A stretch of 64,000 nt of DNA. Source: Lethocerus indicus (taxonomy: Eukaryota > Arthropoda > Insecta > Hemiptera > Belostomatidae). The stretch covers positions 10,800,393 through 10,864,392 of the forward strand of contig JACDQD010000002.1 in the NCBI GenBank assembly GCA_019843655.1, read 5' to 3'. Both the position numbers and the translations under genes were made by a program. The notes under the pieces are model-generated. The model was not told the DNA's origin and made no database searches. It was given only the letters and a program-made list of their open reading frames with translations. Below, in pieces: positions 10,477-22,489 of this stretch (its first letter is position 1; each line of letters starts with the position of its first letter).

Positions 10477-10555
10477 ATGTCGCGGAGGAAGCAAGCTCGG
10501 CCGATCAGGCTGCTGGAGGACGGACCAGGCCCCCTCTCCGCTCCCCTACCCCCAG
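10477..10555 (+). CDS. First coding exon of a MSRRKQ-type (NuRD-recruiting) C2H2 zinc-finger transcription factor, partial
   Basis: The exon encodes 26 codons plus one base. The protein starts MSRRKQARPIRL and continues through an acidic LED into a Gly/Pro-rich LPP end. MSRRKQxxP at the extreme amino terminus is the known NuRD-binding motif of SALL/spalt, FOG/ush, BCL11 and ZNF423/521 proteins, which are nuclear repressors with zinc fingers encoded further downstream. The start is set by an in-frame TAG at 10462-10464, no ATG between it and 10477, and an A at -3 of the ATG. The exon ends at CAG|GTCAGT, a near-consensus donor, in phase 1; from memory, SALL1 and BCL11A first coding exons also end in phase 1. 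The Ala at residue 7 (QARP) matches SALL and ZNF423/521 (QAKP) better than BCL11 (QG) or FOG (QS). Which paralogue it is cannot be settled without exon 2. The exon is too short to stand out as an open frame. Confidence 0.85.
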
Positions 10556-11275
10556 GTCAGTTAAATACGACTAAACTTGTGTCGATTCCCTCTTCGGCCT
10601 CTTTATAAACCACTTTCGAGGACCGCCAGTCCGGAATAAATAAATTGTCGTCGAAATGTGAAATCCATATTTTCTCCGGTCAAAATGTTGAATTACGTGT
10701 CGAATTTCATTATCGGACCCTTCCGAACGCGCGAACCAACTACTGGTATTTAGTTCTCGGGGGTTGTTAAGGATAAGATGGTGCGCCGTACCGAAATTGG
10801 TTTCGAAAATCGACTAAAGTGTTCGCGTTGGTAATATTTAATCGCTAGAACGTAGTGACAACATTCGTAACATTGAAAATGGAACCTATTCTCAGCTATT
10901 CTAAAATAGCGTAGAAGCTGTCCGCTTTACAGTAGTCCCAGTCACGTTTGTTACGGCTCTCCAAAAAGGTTTCGTGTCGAAAGCTGAGTTCTTACAGATA
11001 ACACAGTTACGCGTCGGTATATAACATTTTTCAAAAACCTATCGTGATATCCGGTTCTTTGCCCTATCCCATGTCTCAATTTGGAGCCCTTCCTAAACAT
11101 TTGTAAATGCTCACGCTCACGGAATTCACACGCGGACGGAGTTAAAATAATTCAATTTTCAAAGTCCCAAATTGACGGCCAAGCAAAACGTCCTGTTGTT
11201 TCCCGACCGACGATGTACAAACATTCCGAGCTTTATTGGGAATGACACTCGATTATTACTGGTGATCGCGAGGAA

Positions 11276-11306
11276 ATTGTTACACGGAGGCCGATTGTTA
11301 CACGGA
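11276..11306. repeat. 13-bp direct repeat, period 18
   Basis: ATTGTTACACGGA occurs exactly at 11276-11288 and 11294-11306. Two exact copies one and three-quarter helical turns apart suggest a local duplication. Confidence 0.7.
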
Positions 11307-11399
11307 ATCATTTTAATCGCGATACATTCTAAAACTAAAGTGCCGATTTTACGTTTACTACTAATATATTAAATAATTAACTGTAATCGCCAGGTGAAT

Positions 11400-13060
11400 G
11401 CCTAAACTATATCAACTTCTAGAGGCTAATAAACAGAAGCAAGTTTCAAACACAATATTGCCTTAGGCCTAATAAGTTTGAATCATAACTAAATGTTATT
11501 AAAAGGTCGCAATAGCTTCTTGCCTTTCTATATTCCATCTTTGCGATTAGCCTTGTCTTACAACGCTCACACTCAGTATTAGCGTTTAGTTTCGCCGTCT
11601 TTTTTGTGGTTTAGACATTTAACCCAATTATTTGTCATCGTCTGTACTTACGGGACGTTCTTATTAATTTGATCATGACAACACTTCATAACAATTATTT
11701 GGAACCGTAGTCAAAAGGTGTTTTAGCGCTTGCAGTATTGGATACATGCGCTAGTAGGCAAACTCAGATCACTAAAACTAATTCTAATAGGACTTTCTAT
11801 TAGAAAAGTAAGTTTCTTACTGTTCTTGTTAGACTTTTGATCCAACATTGACCAAATTGAAAGTCTTTTAATTTAAGACTTTTATTTTAATTGTAGGCAA
11901 GCGCCTTTTGAATACGTCGGTTGGACAAGAGTACACTTTTCTTCATTTCCACCCCGAATCAACATCAAACTAATTTCATTTAGGAGAACAGGTTGCTACA
12001 CGTACACATTCATGAGAATAAGGTTTCGTTTTATCATCAATATTTTGGTTAAATTTTATAATACTTACGATGATTAAAGTATGAAGTTAATTCGGCGACA
12101 TAACAAATATTTCTCCAGATTCAAAGGAAATGTGAAAGTGAGCTAGCTATAAAGCCGTTCTAACTAGATATCCTACTCTTTTGCAGTAAATGTTACCGTA
12201 CTGGGATGGAGTGGTGTTTGTACAAACAAATGTTGTGCCTTCGAGAACATGCATGTTGCTTTAATATTAAAAATTGTGTACAGAATTCGTAAGTTAAAAC
12301 ATGTCGCTATATCTCTCGAGGAAATATTTCGAGAAAGATTCGAAATCCCGGTCAAATCTCGATGGGGCAGATTTTGATTTCGGTTCAGCGAACGTACAAC
12401 CCGTAGTACTTTTGAGATCAATCATGATTTATTTTATATACTTTTTCAGAATGTAACTTTGTCACTATCACTTTAGAAAAAAAGTTTAAGAGATCTTAAT
12501 AGCTAGGCGCGCGAGTCAAAAACAGGGTTAAGAAGTATAAAGCCTTCAATAGCGCGTAATACATTGACGAAATATAAGTTACCTTTATTACGAAAACTGA
12601 GATATTCGATTCTTCTTTTTTCTTGCACACAAGCGCTAGTGCATTTACGACACTAATATGTCGGAAAGAATTGTATTTCAAAACAATAAATCTCTTGTCT
12701 TATCAGTGTTAAACAATTCAAATATACTACCAGTGAAGTATTAAACCTTTTCGACAAAAATCGGGTTTCCTTTATGCAAAAGTAAAATTTGATTTTAGTC
12801 ACTTTCGAACTCTGTTTGCAACGTTCCTCAATTTACTTTTTCGTAAACTCCTGCTATATTTTTCTCTAATACGCGATTCAACCAAACAGACCATCATCAC
12901 CTGGAAATGGAGAAACAGTGGTGCCGTTCTTAATTTAAAAATCGAACGCATCACCGCGAGAACAGTTTGTTGGATGTCTCCGTGCGGTTCGTATTCGGGA
13001 GATTTAAAAATAAAATTTCCGTATTTCTGTGTAAAGGGAGAGTCGGTGGAGGAATAAAGA
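11400..13060. other. AT-rich intron, nothing specific seen
   Basis: No coding frame with recognisable content. Isolated Exd/Hox-like TGATTTAT at 12425-12432 is within chance expectation. Confidence 0.5.
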
Positions 13061-13071
13061 TGGGCGTCCCG

Positions 13072-13091
13072 CTGTGCTGCCGGCAGCACAG
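13072..13091. repeat. 20-bp perfect palindrome
   Basis: CTGTGCTGCCGGCAGCACAG is self-complementary with no spacer. It lies in a locally CpG-richer part of intron 1, and the open frames on both strands over it are shadows. It could be a homodimer binding site or simply a cruciform-prone sequence. Confidence 0.85.
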
Positions 13092-14179
13092 TCTTCTTCG
13101 GCTTCTCCGTGCCAGCGCTAAAAACGCCACCGGAATATTACGCTCAATTTTATTACAGAATAAGCGTACACTCTAGGAAATAACCTTCCGGGCAGCTAGA
13201 ATTTTTATACGATTAGAGTGGATATTCTTCACTCATTCGAACCAACTGGGTAGCAGTTATTTCAAGTTCAACTAGTATGTCAATCGTGCAATTCTTATTA
13301 TAAAGATTAAACATTCTCTTTCCAGTCAGTACACTGCAATTTCGTATAAGCGTATATTTCGTAAAAGATCAGTATTATTTTTACGATGACCTTCCGTCTA
13401 CCGCATCGATTATGTTATTAAATACTTTTAACTCGAATTGTTCGGTTATTTTCCATTTCTAAAATATAAAAAAGGTCCATTGCCGTTAGTACAAAATGAT
13501 TTTGAAATAGTTTGAAATAATAATTTTCGATGACAAATTTTCAAAGTTCCGTATTTGTAACGTCGAGACATGTCGGATGCGCGACCGATTTAACCCGCCG
13601 AGGCCATTGACACTTAAGTAAAAACAGTGGCGTATTTATGACTTATTACTGAATGTACCTGTAAGGAGATTTAAAGTTTTACAGCTCGTCCAGTGTGTTT
13701 TACGAGGCTGAGATAGTTTGAAAACATTTAGAGTGCAGTTTATTATAATGCGTTCGTCGTTATATGATGACCTACTCAAAGGCAGTGTTCATGCATATTC
13801 TTGACCGCGTGTTTCCACTTAATGATTAAGCTATTAAAACGTCCGCTTGGGTTATATTAAATCGTCGTTATCTAATTATTGCAATCGAATACAGGAATTA
13901 CTCCCTGAGAAAAATAGTCAATAAATAAATTGCCCATAAATCCATCCCCAATATTTACACCGAATAGTTGTATAGTTTTTAATTAATCTTCTCTTCCCGG
14001 TTTGTATAATTAAAAATTAACTCCGAAATTAAATCAGACAAAAATGTCTTTTTTATTAGGTTCACAGTACGGCTCTGTCGTTTTCCCGTAATTTTTCTCT
14101 CTTCTATTGTCTTATTTCCCCTACTCAATACAATGGATGGTCCAATAACGCAGCCTGTTCCCGAACTTGGACAATTTTA

Positions 14180-14600
14180 AACCTACGCTTTTAGGCTATT
14201 TTTCCTTAAATTAAATGGCGTCAATGATGAAAATCGGGCGAAAAGAGTGGTTCGGAATGGGTGGCGGGTTTCCGTAATTAGGGGTTGAAGTTGGGGGCGA
14301 GCTAGTGTTGACCGGGAGCGAGGGTTGTCGAGTGTGACGGGTGATGGGCGGCCGCCGGCGGTCAAAGTCGGTCGGCGAAGTCCCTGCCGGCGTCCTCTCG
14401 GCGCGGCCGCCCGCCTCTTTCTTATCTATCAACCTCCTCCGGCCACTTATCTCAACGCCACAACCCGAGACCAACTCCCTCATCCTTGCCCCACTGTAAT
14501 CGATGAGTACATATTAAAGTACAACCGAGATAAGAGCCACCAGCTAAGCGCACTTAACGGCGTTCGTGTAGTCGGTAAGTGCAGTACTTGAGAGGTTTCG
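14180..14600 (+). promoter_or_regulatory. CpG-rich intronic island with GATA sites and a strong donor; possible enhancer or alternative first exon
   Basis: A CpG-dense core (about 14340-14415) is followed by three GATA-factor sites: CTTATC at 14421-14426, CTTATC at 14446-14451 and GATAAG at 14529-14534. It then meets a consensus donor, CGG|TAAGT style, with the GT at 14575-14576. A CpG island leading into a strong donor inside intron 1 resembles an alternative first exon. The reading frame across it encodes nothing I recognise, so a non-coding exon or an enhancer is more likely than a protein exon. Confidence 0.35.
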
Positions 14601-15039
14601 AGTGTCCCACCACGTTGATATCGTTGCACCAATGATTATTGTGAAACGAATTTAAATCTAACTTTCAAAAAGTGGAAAGGAAATCGTTTCTTTTAAAGAC
14701 TTTGGCGAAGAATAACTATCCTACACTCCTTAAAATTAATATCGAAATTACAATCCCGAAAACTAATTCGGATCGTATTTTTCCATTTTATTTGTCGTAA
14801 GAATGTTTATTAATTAATTAACAATATGAAATAGATCGATTCTCTTTCATTACCAATGCACTCAAATAGTAAAAGCAATTATAGATCGGGCACCGGATAC
14901 AACGCCTGGTAGTCCTTTAAATGTATTATTTTTAAATTTATCGTTTAATTTTGGATCGAAAGATATCTTATATATTCGCATCGTTTTTGTAACGAGCATT
15001 TCATTTCAGTGCATCGATTAGTAGTTCAAAATGGAAGTA

Positions 15040-15250
15040 AGGGACGAGTCACGATTTACAGTGTGACGGAGCCATCCCACGGTTCCAGTTGCGTAACAGG
15101 TCTTCGGGGGTGGTGGTAGTCAGTCCACCCCCCCCCACCAGCCACCGCCGCGATACTCGGCCCTAATCTGTCGCCTTTCCGCACAGATAAAGTTCACCCT
15201 TAAGTGAACCCCGGCCCGCTTAGTTCTGTCTATCTACTCATAACCGGCGC
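15040..15250. promoter_or_regulatory. GC-richer block with a nuclear-receptor-like inverted repeat
   Basis: AGTTCA at 15191-15196 and TGAACC at 15205-15210 form inverted half-sites. The spacing of eight is unusual for known receptors. A C10 run and GCC-rich DNA precede them. Confidence 0.2.
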
Positions 15251-15511
15251 CCAGATACGGGGTGGATTCATTCAACCAACACTGGCATTTATTAATGATC
15301 AGTTTATCGGACGATCGAACGAATTTTCTATACAATGTAGTTCTGACACTTATTTTTAATCCAATATTAAATATTATTCGGCCTCATATTTCTAGTGACT
15401 TTGTCTTGGTTAAAATAGCGAAGATTCTTAGCGGGCCTCCAGAAAGCCAACACAAATCGTGACCTGAATCATTTATATGTGGAAGATATTGAAATATTTT
15501 ACTTTTGGCTG

Positions 15512-15515
<4 letters not shown>

Positions 15516-15561
<46 letters not shown>
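15516..15561. repeat. (TA)23 microsatellite
   Basis: Uninterrupted TA run followed by CATAA, as after the TA run at 9192. It is followed by a purine-rich GAGAG stretch (about 15613-15680). Confidence 0.95.
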
Positions 15562-15565
<4 letters not shown>

Positions 15566-15589
15566 AACGAACGTGTACTTGGGTGGAAG

Positions 15590-15900
15590 CGGGTTTGGGC
15601 GAATGCGGTGCGAAGAGAGGGAGGGGGAGAGGGGAGAGAATGAGAGGGAAAAGAGAGTGAGTGGGGGAGAGAAAGAGACAGTAAAAATTCGGTGCGGCTC
15701 CCTTTGTACTTGACTAAACTTGTCTTGTCCGCCGCCGCCGGTTTCGATATAAATCCTGGCCTTCCAACGCGCGCCTTCTCACGAATTCCGATCGCCGCAT
15801 ATCTATAAGGCGCGTAAACACCTCCCCCGTTCGGCACATCCAGCCATACGCAGGCAGCATAGTTGATGACCGAGCCCAATCCCAAATTATACACAACGTT
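15590..15900. promoter_or_regulatory. Purine tract plus CpG-rich patch with a TATA-like site
   Basis: A GAGAG-rich stretch at 15613-15680 is followed by GCC repeats and a CTATAAGG box near 15803. It could be a minor promoter or enhancer. The frames crossing it on the minus strand show no conserved domain. Confidence 0.2.
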
Positions 15901-15904
15901 CAAG

Positions 15905-18080
15905 TAGTAGAATTAAAACGAAGGTATATTGAAAACAGAGATTTCAACGTTACTCTCTGTTTATATATATTTACATTATTAAAAGAAAGGTTTTAATAGT
16001 TACTCTAACTACCAGCCAGTGCGTTGGCTATTAAATATTTTACCGATCAAAATAATTACTGACGTAGAGACTAGCCTAGATAGTGGCCGCGTCTAGGCCA
16101 ACTATATTGGCAGGTCTGGGTTATATCTGGACTCCGAGCTAAGCGCTAACAACGGCTTAAACTATGCCCCAACGACAGCAAACATCGCGGGTTCTGATTT
16201 CCAAAAATTTAATTCATAATTTAATAGATATATCGAAACTCAATTGCTTAAGTGCGCTTTCTTAACTCCTAAAATATAATCGGTGATGAAATTTAAACAT
16301 ACTGAAATAAAAAAAGTTGTTGACAATTGGTTTATATACAACTTATTTTTATAATTATAGATATATTACTAAAATACTATAATAACTAAAATGTGTAAAT
16401 TGATGATTCAGTTGGAATTTAATTATGTTTATAAAAATCAATAAATAGTAATGTCCAAGTTTCAACACATTAAATAAGTCAATAATTTCTGATTTCTGTA
16501 AAGAACGTATAGAACTTAGGTTTTTATGAAATTTAATGAAAAAGATAAACAAAATAATATGCCTATATATAATGTCTTGTGTGCACAGATAGATAGTATG
16601 AAACAACACGATTTTCGGTTACATTATAATATCTTCTGATTGTTTTTCGATATCTAGTTTTCTTCAAATAAATCAATATAGAAATGAAATATGTTATGCA
16701 ACATATTAAGAAAAATATTTACCTTTCCGAATTCTAGGGTTTTATTCTTGATATCTTTTTATTTCATTTTCACACACACACAGACACAGGACACAATCTT
16801 CAGAATATTAGTGTTCACATATATAAGAGTATGTATTTCACACGGAGTCGTTTGTTTATTCACGTCGTTCCATTAATTTATTCAATAGAGTACCTCGGAG
16901 TACTTTCGTAATTATCTCCATTTTATTGCGCCTGAGTACTTTTATGATAGTCTCAGTAGTCGGGCACCGGGCTACTCCGAGCGATATCTCGTTACAAGAA
17001 GGCACAACTCGTTATAGCCCCAGTCGTTTCAACGGATGCATTAACGTTTAGTCTGGACGCTTTTAAGATTCAAATTCGTTTAAGTTTTAATCTAGCTTCC
17101 ATACAACAAAACCCTTATTTACTCTCTTCGGTTTCAGTACGAATCCGCTGTTTGTTTTATCGCGGCGGCCGAAAGGGGAACGAAAACCTATAAAAAATTG
17201 CCAAAGAGATAATTATTCCGGTTCTACGCTTATATTTGAATAAAATAAACGAGGCACAAGAGTCGACCGGCCTCTTAACACACTGCTAGATAGTTTCCTA
17301 CGGTATGACTTCATCGAGGAACTTGGCGACAAATTGGACCAGTTCATTAAAAGTTATATGATACCTCCTTATAAAAACTTCGCATAGTACAAAGTTGCAA
17401 TTCCATGTCTAGTTTAGTACAAAATAATTGATTTTTCTTTTTAAATTTTATTTATTTCACCTTTTATATTTGTATAACGTTTCTCGAAAACTTTCTGAAA
17501 CTTCACAGGTTTTCTGGACTAAGTAGGTGCACAGCCGGAAAATGCGGGCGTTGGAAATTTTCGAACGTGAGCCCGACATTTGGGCTAGAGCTGCCTTATA
17601 TTTCTCAAAGCGAAAACCGAATTTGTTCCGCACGTTCGGTTACGGTTCGTACCGTTCGCAACCAAATCGCCAGTTATGAAACCGAATAATATTTCGCGAC
17701 AGTCCAAAGATTTACACTTTTAAAATAAACTCCTCACAAATGTACAGTTAGAATTCGATTAGGTACTGTAAAATAGTTTATTCCGTTCTGTGTTCTAGTC
17801 TGTCGCGTTCTAAAACACGGAATTATTTGTGGTCAACCTTCTGGAATCAGTGGGTCAACTTCAACCCTTTTCTACGTGTCTTTTTAAGGGACACGTTGTG
17901 AGTTATTTTATGTGATTTGCGAGGTAAATCTCGATAAGATATTATGTTATAATTCAAATTAATTTAATCGCGCTGTATATGTGAGCCTACAGTGGTCAGC
18001 GAGTTAAGAACTCGGGAAGGGAGAGATTCCGGGCAGAAAACTAGCAAGTATATTCGACCGCAAATGTAAACGTTCGGCGA
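15905..18080. other. AT-rich intron, nothing specific seen
   Basis: No gene, array or convincing motif group. A short interrupted CA run lies near 16771-16790. Confidence 0.5.
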
Positions 18081-18089
18081 CCATCGATA

Positions 18090-18300
18090 ATAAATAACCC
18101 CCAATTGAGTGAGCGGTCGGTTATGCGTCATAACGGGCGTCACGCTCCCTATTTATAACTGCATCGGGCCCCCAATTTGGGCTCCGCCGGCTGATGAGGG
18201 GGTGGCCCCGCCCGACACTTCCGAAATTTAATCGCTACGCCCCTTCAACCGCCGGCTAATTGTCACCGGCTAATCACCCGCCCCAAGTCTCCCGGATTGC
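18090..18300. promoter_or_regulatory. GC-rich intronic island with a bZIP-like palindrome
   Basis: GTTATG-CGT-CATAAC at 18120-18134 is a symmetric site containing TGCGTCA, similar to CREB/AP-1/PAR-bZIP targets. It is followed by a CpG-bearing stretch. Candidate enhancer only. Confidence 0.25.
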
Positions 18301-19366
18301 ACAAATTTATTCTTACAATCGGATTTTCTAAATTCGTAACACGCTAATTATATTTAGCGAGGTTTCTCCTATTCCAGATATATCTGAAATTCTATAGGGG
18401 CTACTAATTGATAGCAAGGATAAACAGCAGTCCGTTAACGTGATATTGTTTAGAACCATAAAGCTACTAGATTACACACATTAAGCATTACGCGAAGCAT
18501 TTCTCTGTTAGTTCCAAATTGTTTTAACCAAGTGTAGTAACAAAACATTCCTGTATTCAATTTTCAAGATTCTAGGAAGAAATCTTTACAGATGCGGGAA
18601 GTGAATAACTAGAATACCAGAGGATCGATGTGGGACTGGTTCAAAGATAAATAACTCCTTTTTTAAAGAATGTCCAAATAGAGATACCGCATCTGCTCAT
18701 ATTGGATCACATTGTATTTTATATCCTTCAAATTAGCCTAATTTTACACTGTTCGACTTTGTGTATTAATGAGGTTGCAGCTGTTTTTGTAGTTCAATCA
18801 GCGTAGTCTGAATATCTGCCTCTTCCTCATCCCGTCCTATCCCCCTCATCCCTTTACTGATCCCCCCCCTTTAAAAAGGGAATTTGAAGGGCTCGTCGCT
18901 AACGGCATCTAGTGGCCGATCGGGGAATCCGCCCAGGTTCGGTTTTCAACCCAACTTCCTCCCCCTCATCTAATCCTGTTGAACTGGCTTCATTCATATT
19001 TTTAATTTCACTTTCTGTAAGAACTATTTTCTTTATATACAGAAAGAAAACAATTTCGATTATTACTGAACTACCTGCGAACGTTGACCATTAACTGGGG
19101 TAAATATTAGGGAAAGTAGTTTTTTCACAATGTTTCATACAATGACAACTATAGTTAAACGATTCCATAATATTTAATTATACTTCCAAGCGCCTGTGAA
19201 CGACTTGTACTATGGCAAAACAAGTCGGAGTCACCGCGATATCCTCAGAACGCAATTAATCGGGTTGATTCGATAACTCGCATCGAAAACAATACTAATC
19301 GTTTTGCTTCGATTGCAGAAATTGTATATGGTAGAGGAAATAGACTAAGATAAAATCAAAAACCTT

Positions 19367-19383
19367 TTAACGCTTTTCATTTA
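19367..19383 (+). repeat. 17-bp sequence repeated at 25346-25362
   Basis: TTAACGCTTTTCATTTA is identical at both places, 6 kb apart, with unrelated flanks. Confidence 0.6.
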
Positions 19384-21148
19384 TCTATTCCCGTGTTAAG
19401 TAATCGAATAATAATCGACAATCGAATAATACGCAGAGTTTCCGATAGCCGTTGGCATAGTTCAAATCGATAAATTCTGCGATAATTAAATCCAGATATT
19501 GATGAAATCAAGTCTGGAATGTATGAATTATTCCGCGAGCAATATGTACACTGGTAATAAACTACTTTTATTATTTGATACCGGACGAGAAATGTTTTTA
19601 GTTTTATTCTATACTGAATATTTATTAGCAATATGTCTCATAAAGTTGTATAACTGTAACTTCACGCCGTTTCCGTTAGGCTCGGAAGAACAAATCAATA
19701 GGGCTTATAAATAAGCTAAAAGTGATTGGCTCTTAGCGGCCCTAAATACTTATCATTGACCACGATGTTCACAGTCTTTTAAAATATTCTCAATAGAACT
19801 AACATTGTTAAAAATTTAAATATTGTTAAAAGAAGGAATCGGATGGTATACTGCCAAGCAGAAAATGTTACCATTTAGCTTCAATACTGTAAGCTTATTC
19901 TTCACGATATTGGGTGTTTACTCGAGCCAATTAATCTATTTCTTTATATAAGTGGATATTTGAACTGCGGGTTATATGCTGTTTTATCTTTTAAGGGTTT
20001 CTAGAAGTAGTGTGAATATATTTCCATGCGCAATGCAGACAGTTTATTTAATTTTTTCCGTTTGAAATTCGGCTAACATCATATCTCACATTCTTGCGGT
20101 TGTTTTGATTTTGCGACTAGTCCTTTGAAACACAAAGTAGTTATTGTTCGATGTTTGACTTATCTGGTCTAAGAATTGCGCCCTAGAAGTTGGATCCGAT
20201 TAGTCATCGCTATCACTTCCGAGATAATGCTTTTATTCTGAGATAACGGCATTTTCTGGACAGGCTTTGGCGCACTATTTCCGGCCTCAGTCTTGCTCGC
20301 GTTGTGCAATAACTATCTCGCAATTACCACGACTTAGATTGCCAAAATAGCGTTAATACGAGATATCTTCGATACGCTCAGATTTTCCGTTAGCACTTTT
20401 TAAGTAAATCTGTTAAATGAGTTGGCAGCAGATTCGGAAATTTATAAATTATAAATAGAAAAATTTGGAAACTTTTTAAAAATAAATAACGTTCTACCTG
20501 CCCGGGCATTATTTGATGTCCCCCCAGTAAGTGAATTGTGACACAGTTTCATAAAGGGGCTCACAAAAACTGAGAGAGAGCGTATTCGAACTTTGACATT
20601 CTAAAGATTTTGGTCCGACTTAGTACCGAGAGACGAATATTTACCGCCACATTTACGGTCGAATTAAATTCAGTCGTAAACAAATTGTCCTTCTTAAGGT
20701 CGTACATATTTCTATATCTAGCTTTTCCCTGTAAATATACATAAACAATCGGACAATGTATTAGGTAGGAAACAGAAATTCAATTGGCATATCACTCGAC
20801 GGCGAGCCTCGTGTATATTCGATGCAATTTATTAGGCAAACAATTCCAGTTTTAAATGGTACGTATAAGGTGCAGTGCAAAATAGTTCATTCCCAAAGGA
20901 TTTTATTAGCATCTACTAAAAACAAGTACTGTAATAATCCTCGCATGCTGTATTATAATCTGATAGCACCGAAAGGCTTTAGAAGTTTTGTACGCGCTAA
21001 ATATCCATTTACAGGCCTAAATGCAGTTTACTTGTTCTTTGTATAGCGTTCGCGACGTTATAGCGTTATTGACCGCTTATTACCATATCTCCGACTGTGC
21101 TGTTAACACCTCCCGGCTGAATATGGCAATTTTCATCTTCTGGCACCG

Positions 21149-21171
21149 TTGGCTTCGGTCTCCGAAGCCAA
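21149..21171. repeat. Perfect 10-bp stem, 3-base loop hairpin
   Basis: TTGGCTTCGG and its exact complement CCGAAGCCAA surround TCT. It is short for a microRNA precursor and has no extended arms. Confidence 0.6.
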
Positions 21172-21515
21172 TATTGATGATGCTAATCTGTAATGGGCAT
21201 CGGGAACTTTGAGATGCCGAGTAAAAAGTCAGTAATGAAATATTAAAAAGTTTCGGTTACGATATATGTAATATGTACTAGACATTTATTTCCTTACTTA
21301 AATGACTATAGTTATCGATTGGCTGTTCAATTCCAGTTGTCTTAAGTGCCTTGACTGGCTCCAAATCTGAGCTAATTTGGTGCAGTTTTTTCGTGTAACC
21401 GGTATCGAAATTATTTATTTTCTATACGGTGAACTCAATCACCGTTTTGCCGGTTGAAAATATTGAAGGTGACGTGGTAGCTTGGGTGAGGCGGTTGGGG
21501 GACGGGTAGAGTGAT

Positions 21516-21543
21516 GGGAAGGGGGTGGGGGAGGGGACACGTG
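21516..21543 (+). promoter_or_regulatory. Canonical G-quadruplex motif followed by CACGTG E-box
   Basis: G-runs of 3, 5, 5 and 4 with loops AA, T and A (21516-21536) are followed at once by ACACGTG (E-box 21538-21543). The minus-strand frame across it is a Pro/Ser shadow. Confidence 0.6.
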
Positions 21544-22099
21544 TTGGAGCTCGAAGCGGATGACACGGAGATAGGCTTATAGAGCAAGTGGACATTATCG
21601 CGATTCCCGTATCGGCTCTCTCTCCACTGTCACCACTATTTTCACGATATTCGGTCGACGTGTGCACCGGATTTATGAATTATTTTCGTAAAATCCGTTA
21701 GTCCTTGACCTCAGTCGGCAATTAATTTGGGGGAATGAAAATTTGAGAGCGTCTCGAGCCTGCCTAATGAGGTGTTTATATAAGATTTCGGTTCCCGATA
21801 ATTGTGCACCGCGCTTAAACGGACTGCATTGAATTTGAGCAGACCGTGGAGAAAGGCACTGTTATGTTACGTTTCCACGGTCACGACGACAAAACTGCGC
21901 TCGGAATTTTCGAAACATAATTTAATTTTAATTGGATGCTTTCGGTATCTGGAAAGTCGAGACTCCGACATCCTCCTTAACCCTTCAACGTCGATACCGG
22001 TTTCCATTTAGTGAAAAACTAATGTTTTCCGTTGTTCTACTAATGGCCGAACCGTCGGTAAGTTTTTTGTTGTGCCGTGTGTACATTTTGAGTTCGCTG

Positions 22100-22480
22100 C
22101 CGGGTTACCTTTTGTTTTTAATAAAACGCAATTTCGCTCCTAATTGGACGGCGTGGATTGGAAGGCGGGGCTGCCGATATCTGGGGTTAGATTTATTCAT
22201 CGTAGGGCCGGTACTCAGATGCCATCGGGCAGTGGGTCTTGTTTCATTCCCGAGGGACTACCGGGAGAATGTCCTTGGCTGCGGGGGTTTTCCTGGAACC
22301 CGGGTGCGCTCCTCTTATTAATGAAGGCGTATTTTTTGTCTTTAATTAGCCGCTCTCCGGGGAATCCGGCCACTCATTAACCGAGTTTTTGTCCTCTCCG
22401 CCCCATATTGTTCCACCCGTCTGCCCTCGGAGTTCCACCTGGGCAGCAGGTTGTTGAACAAAAACAATGTCATAAAATAC
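22100..22480. promoter_or_regulatory. GC-rich intronic island
   Basis: CpG-bearing block, open in two frames on the + strand only because stop codons are rare in GC-rich DNA. No domain is recognisable, so it is a candidate enhancer rather than an exon. Confidence 0.25.
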
Positions 22481-22489
22481 TTAAAGTGA

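Noticed and set aside
18904..18917. CTCF-like GGCATCTAGTGGCC
   Set aside because: The 5' half matches (CCACTAG on the minus strand) but the GGC half is lost, so it is much weaker than the sites at 30042 and 51785.
22023..22062. ATGGCCGAACCGTCG immediately followed by a GTAAGT donor, as if a micro start exon
   Set aside because: The -3 base is C, there is no promoter-like DNA just upstream, and GTAAGT is expected many times per strand by chance.
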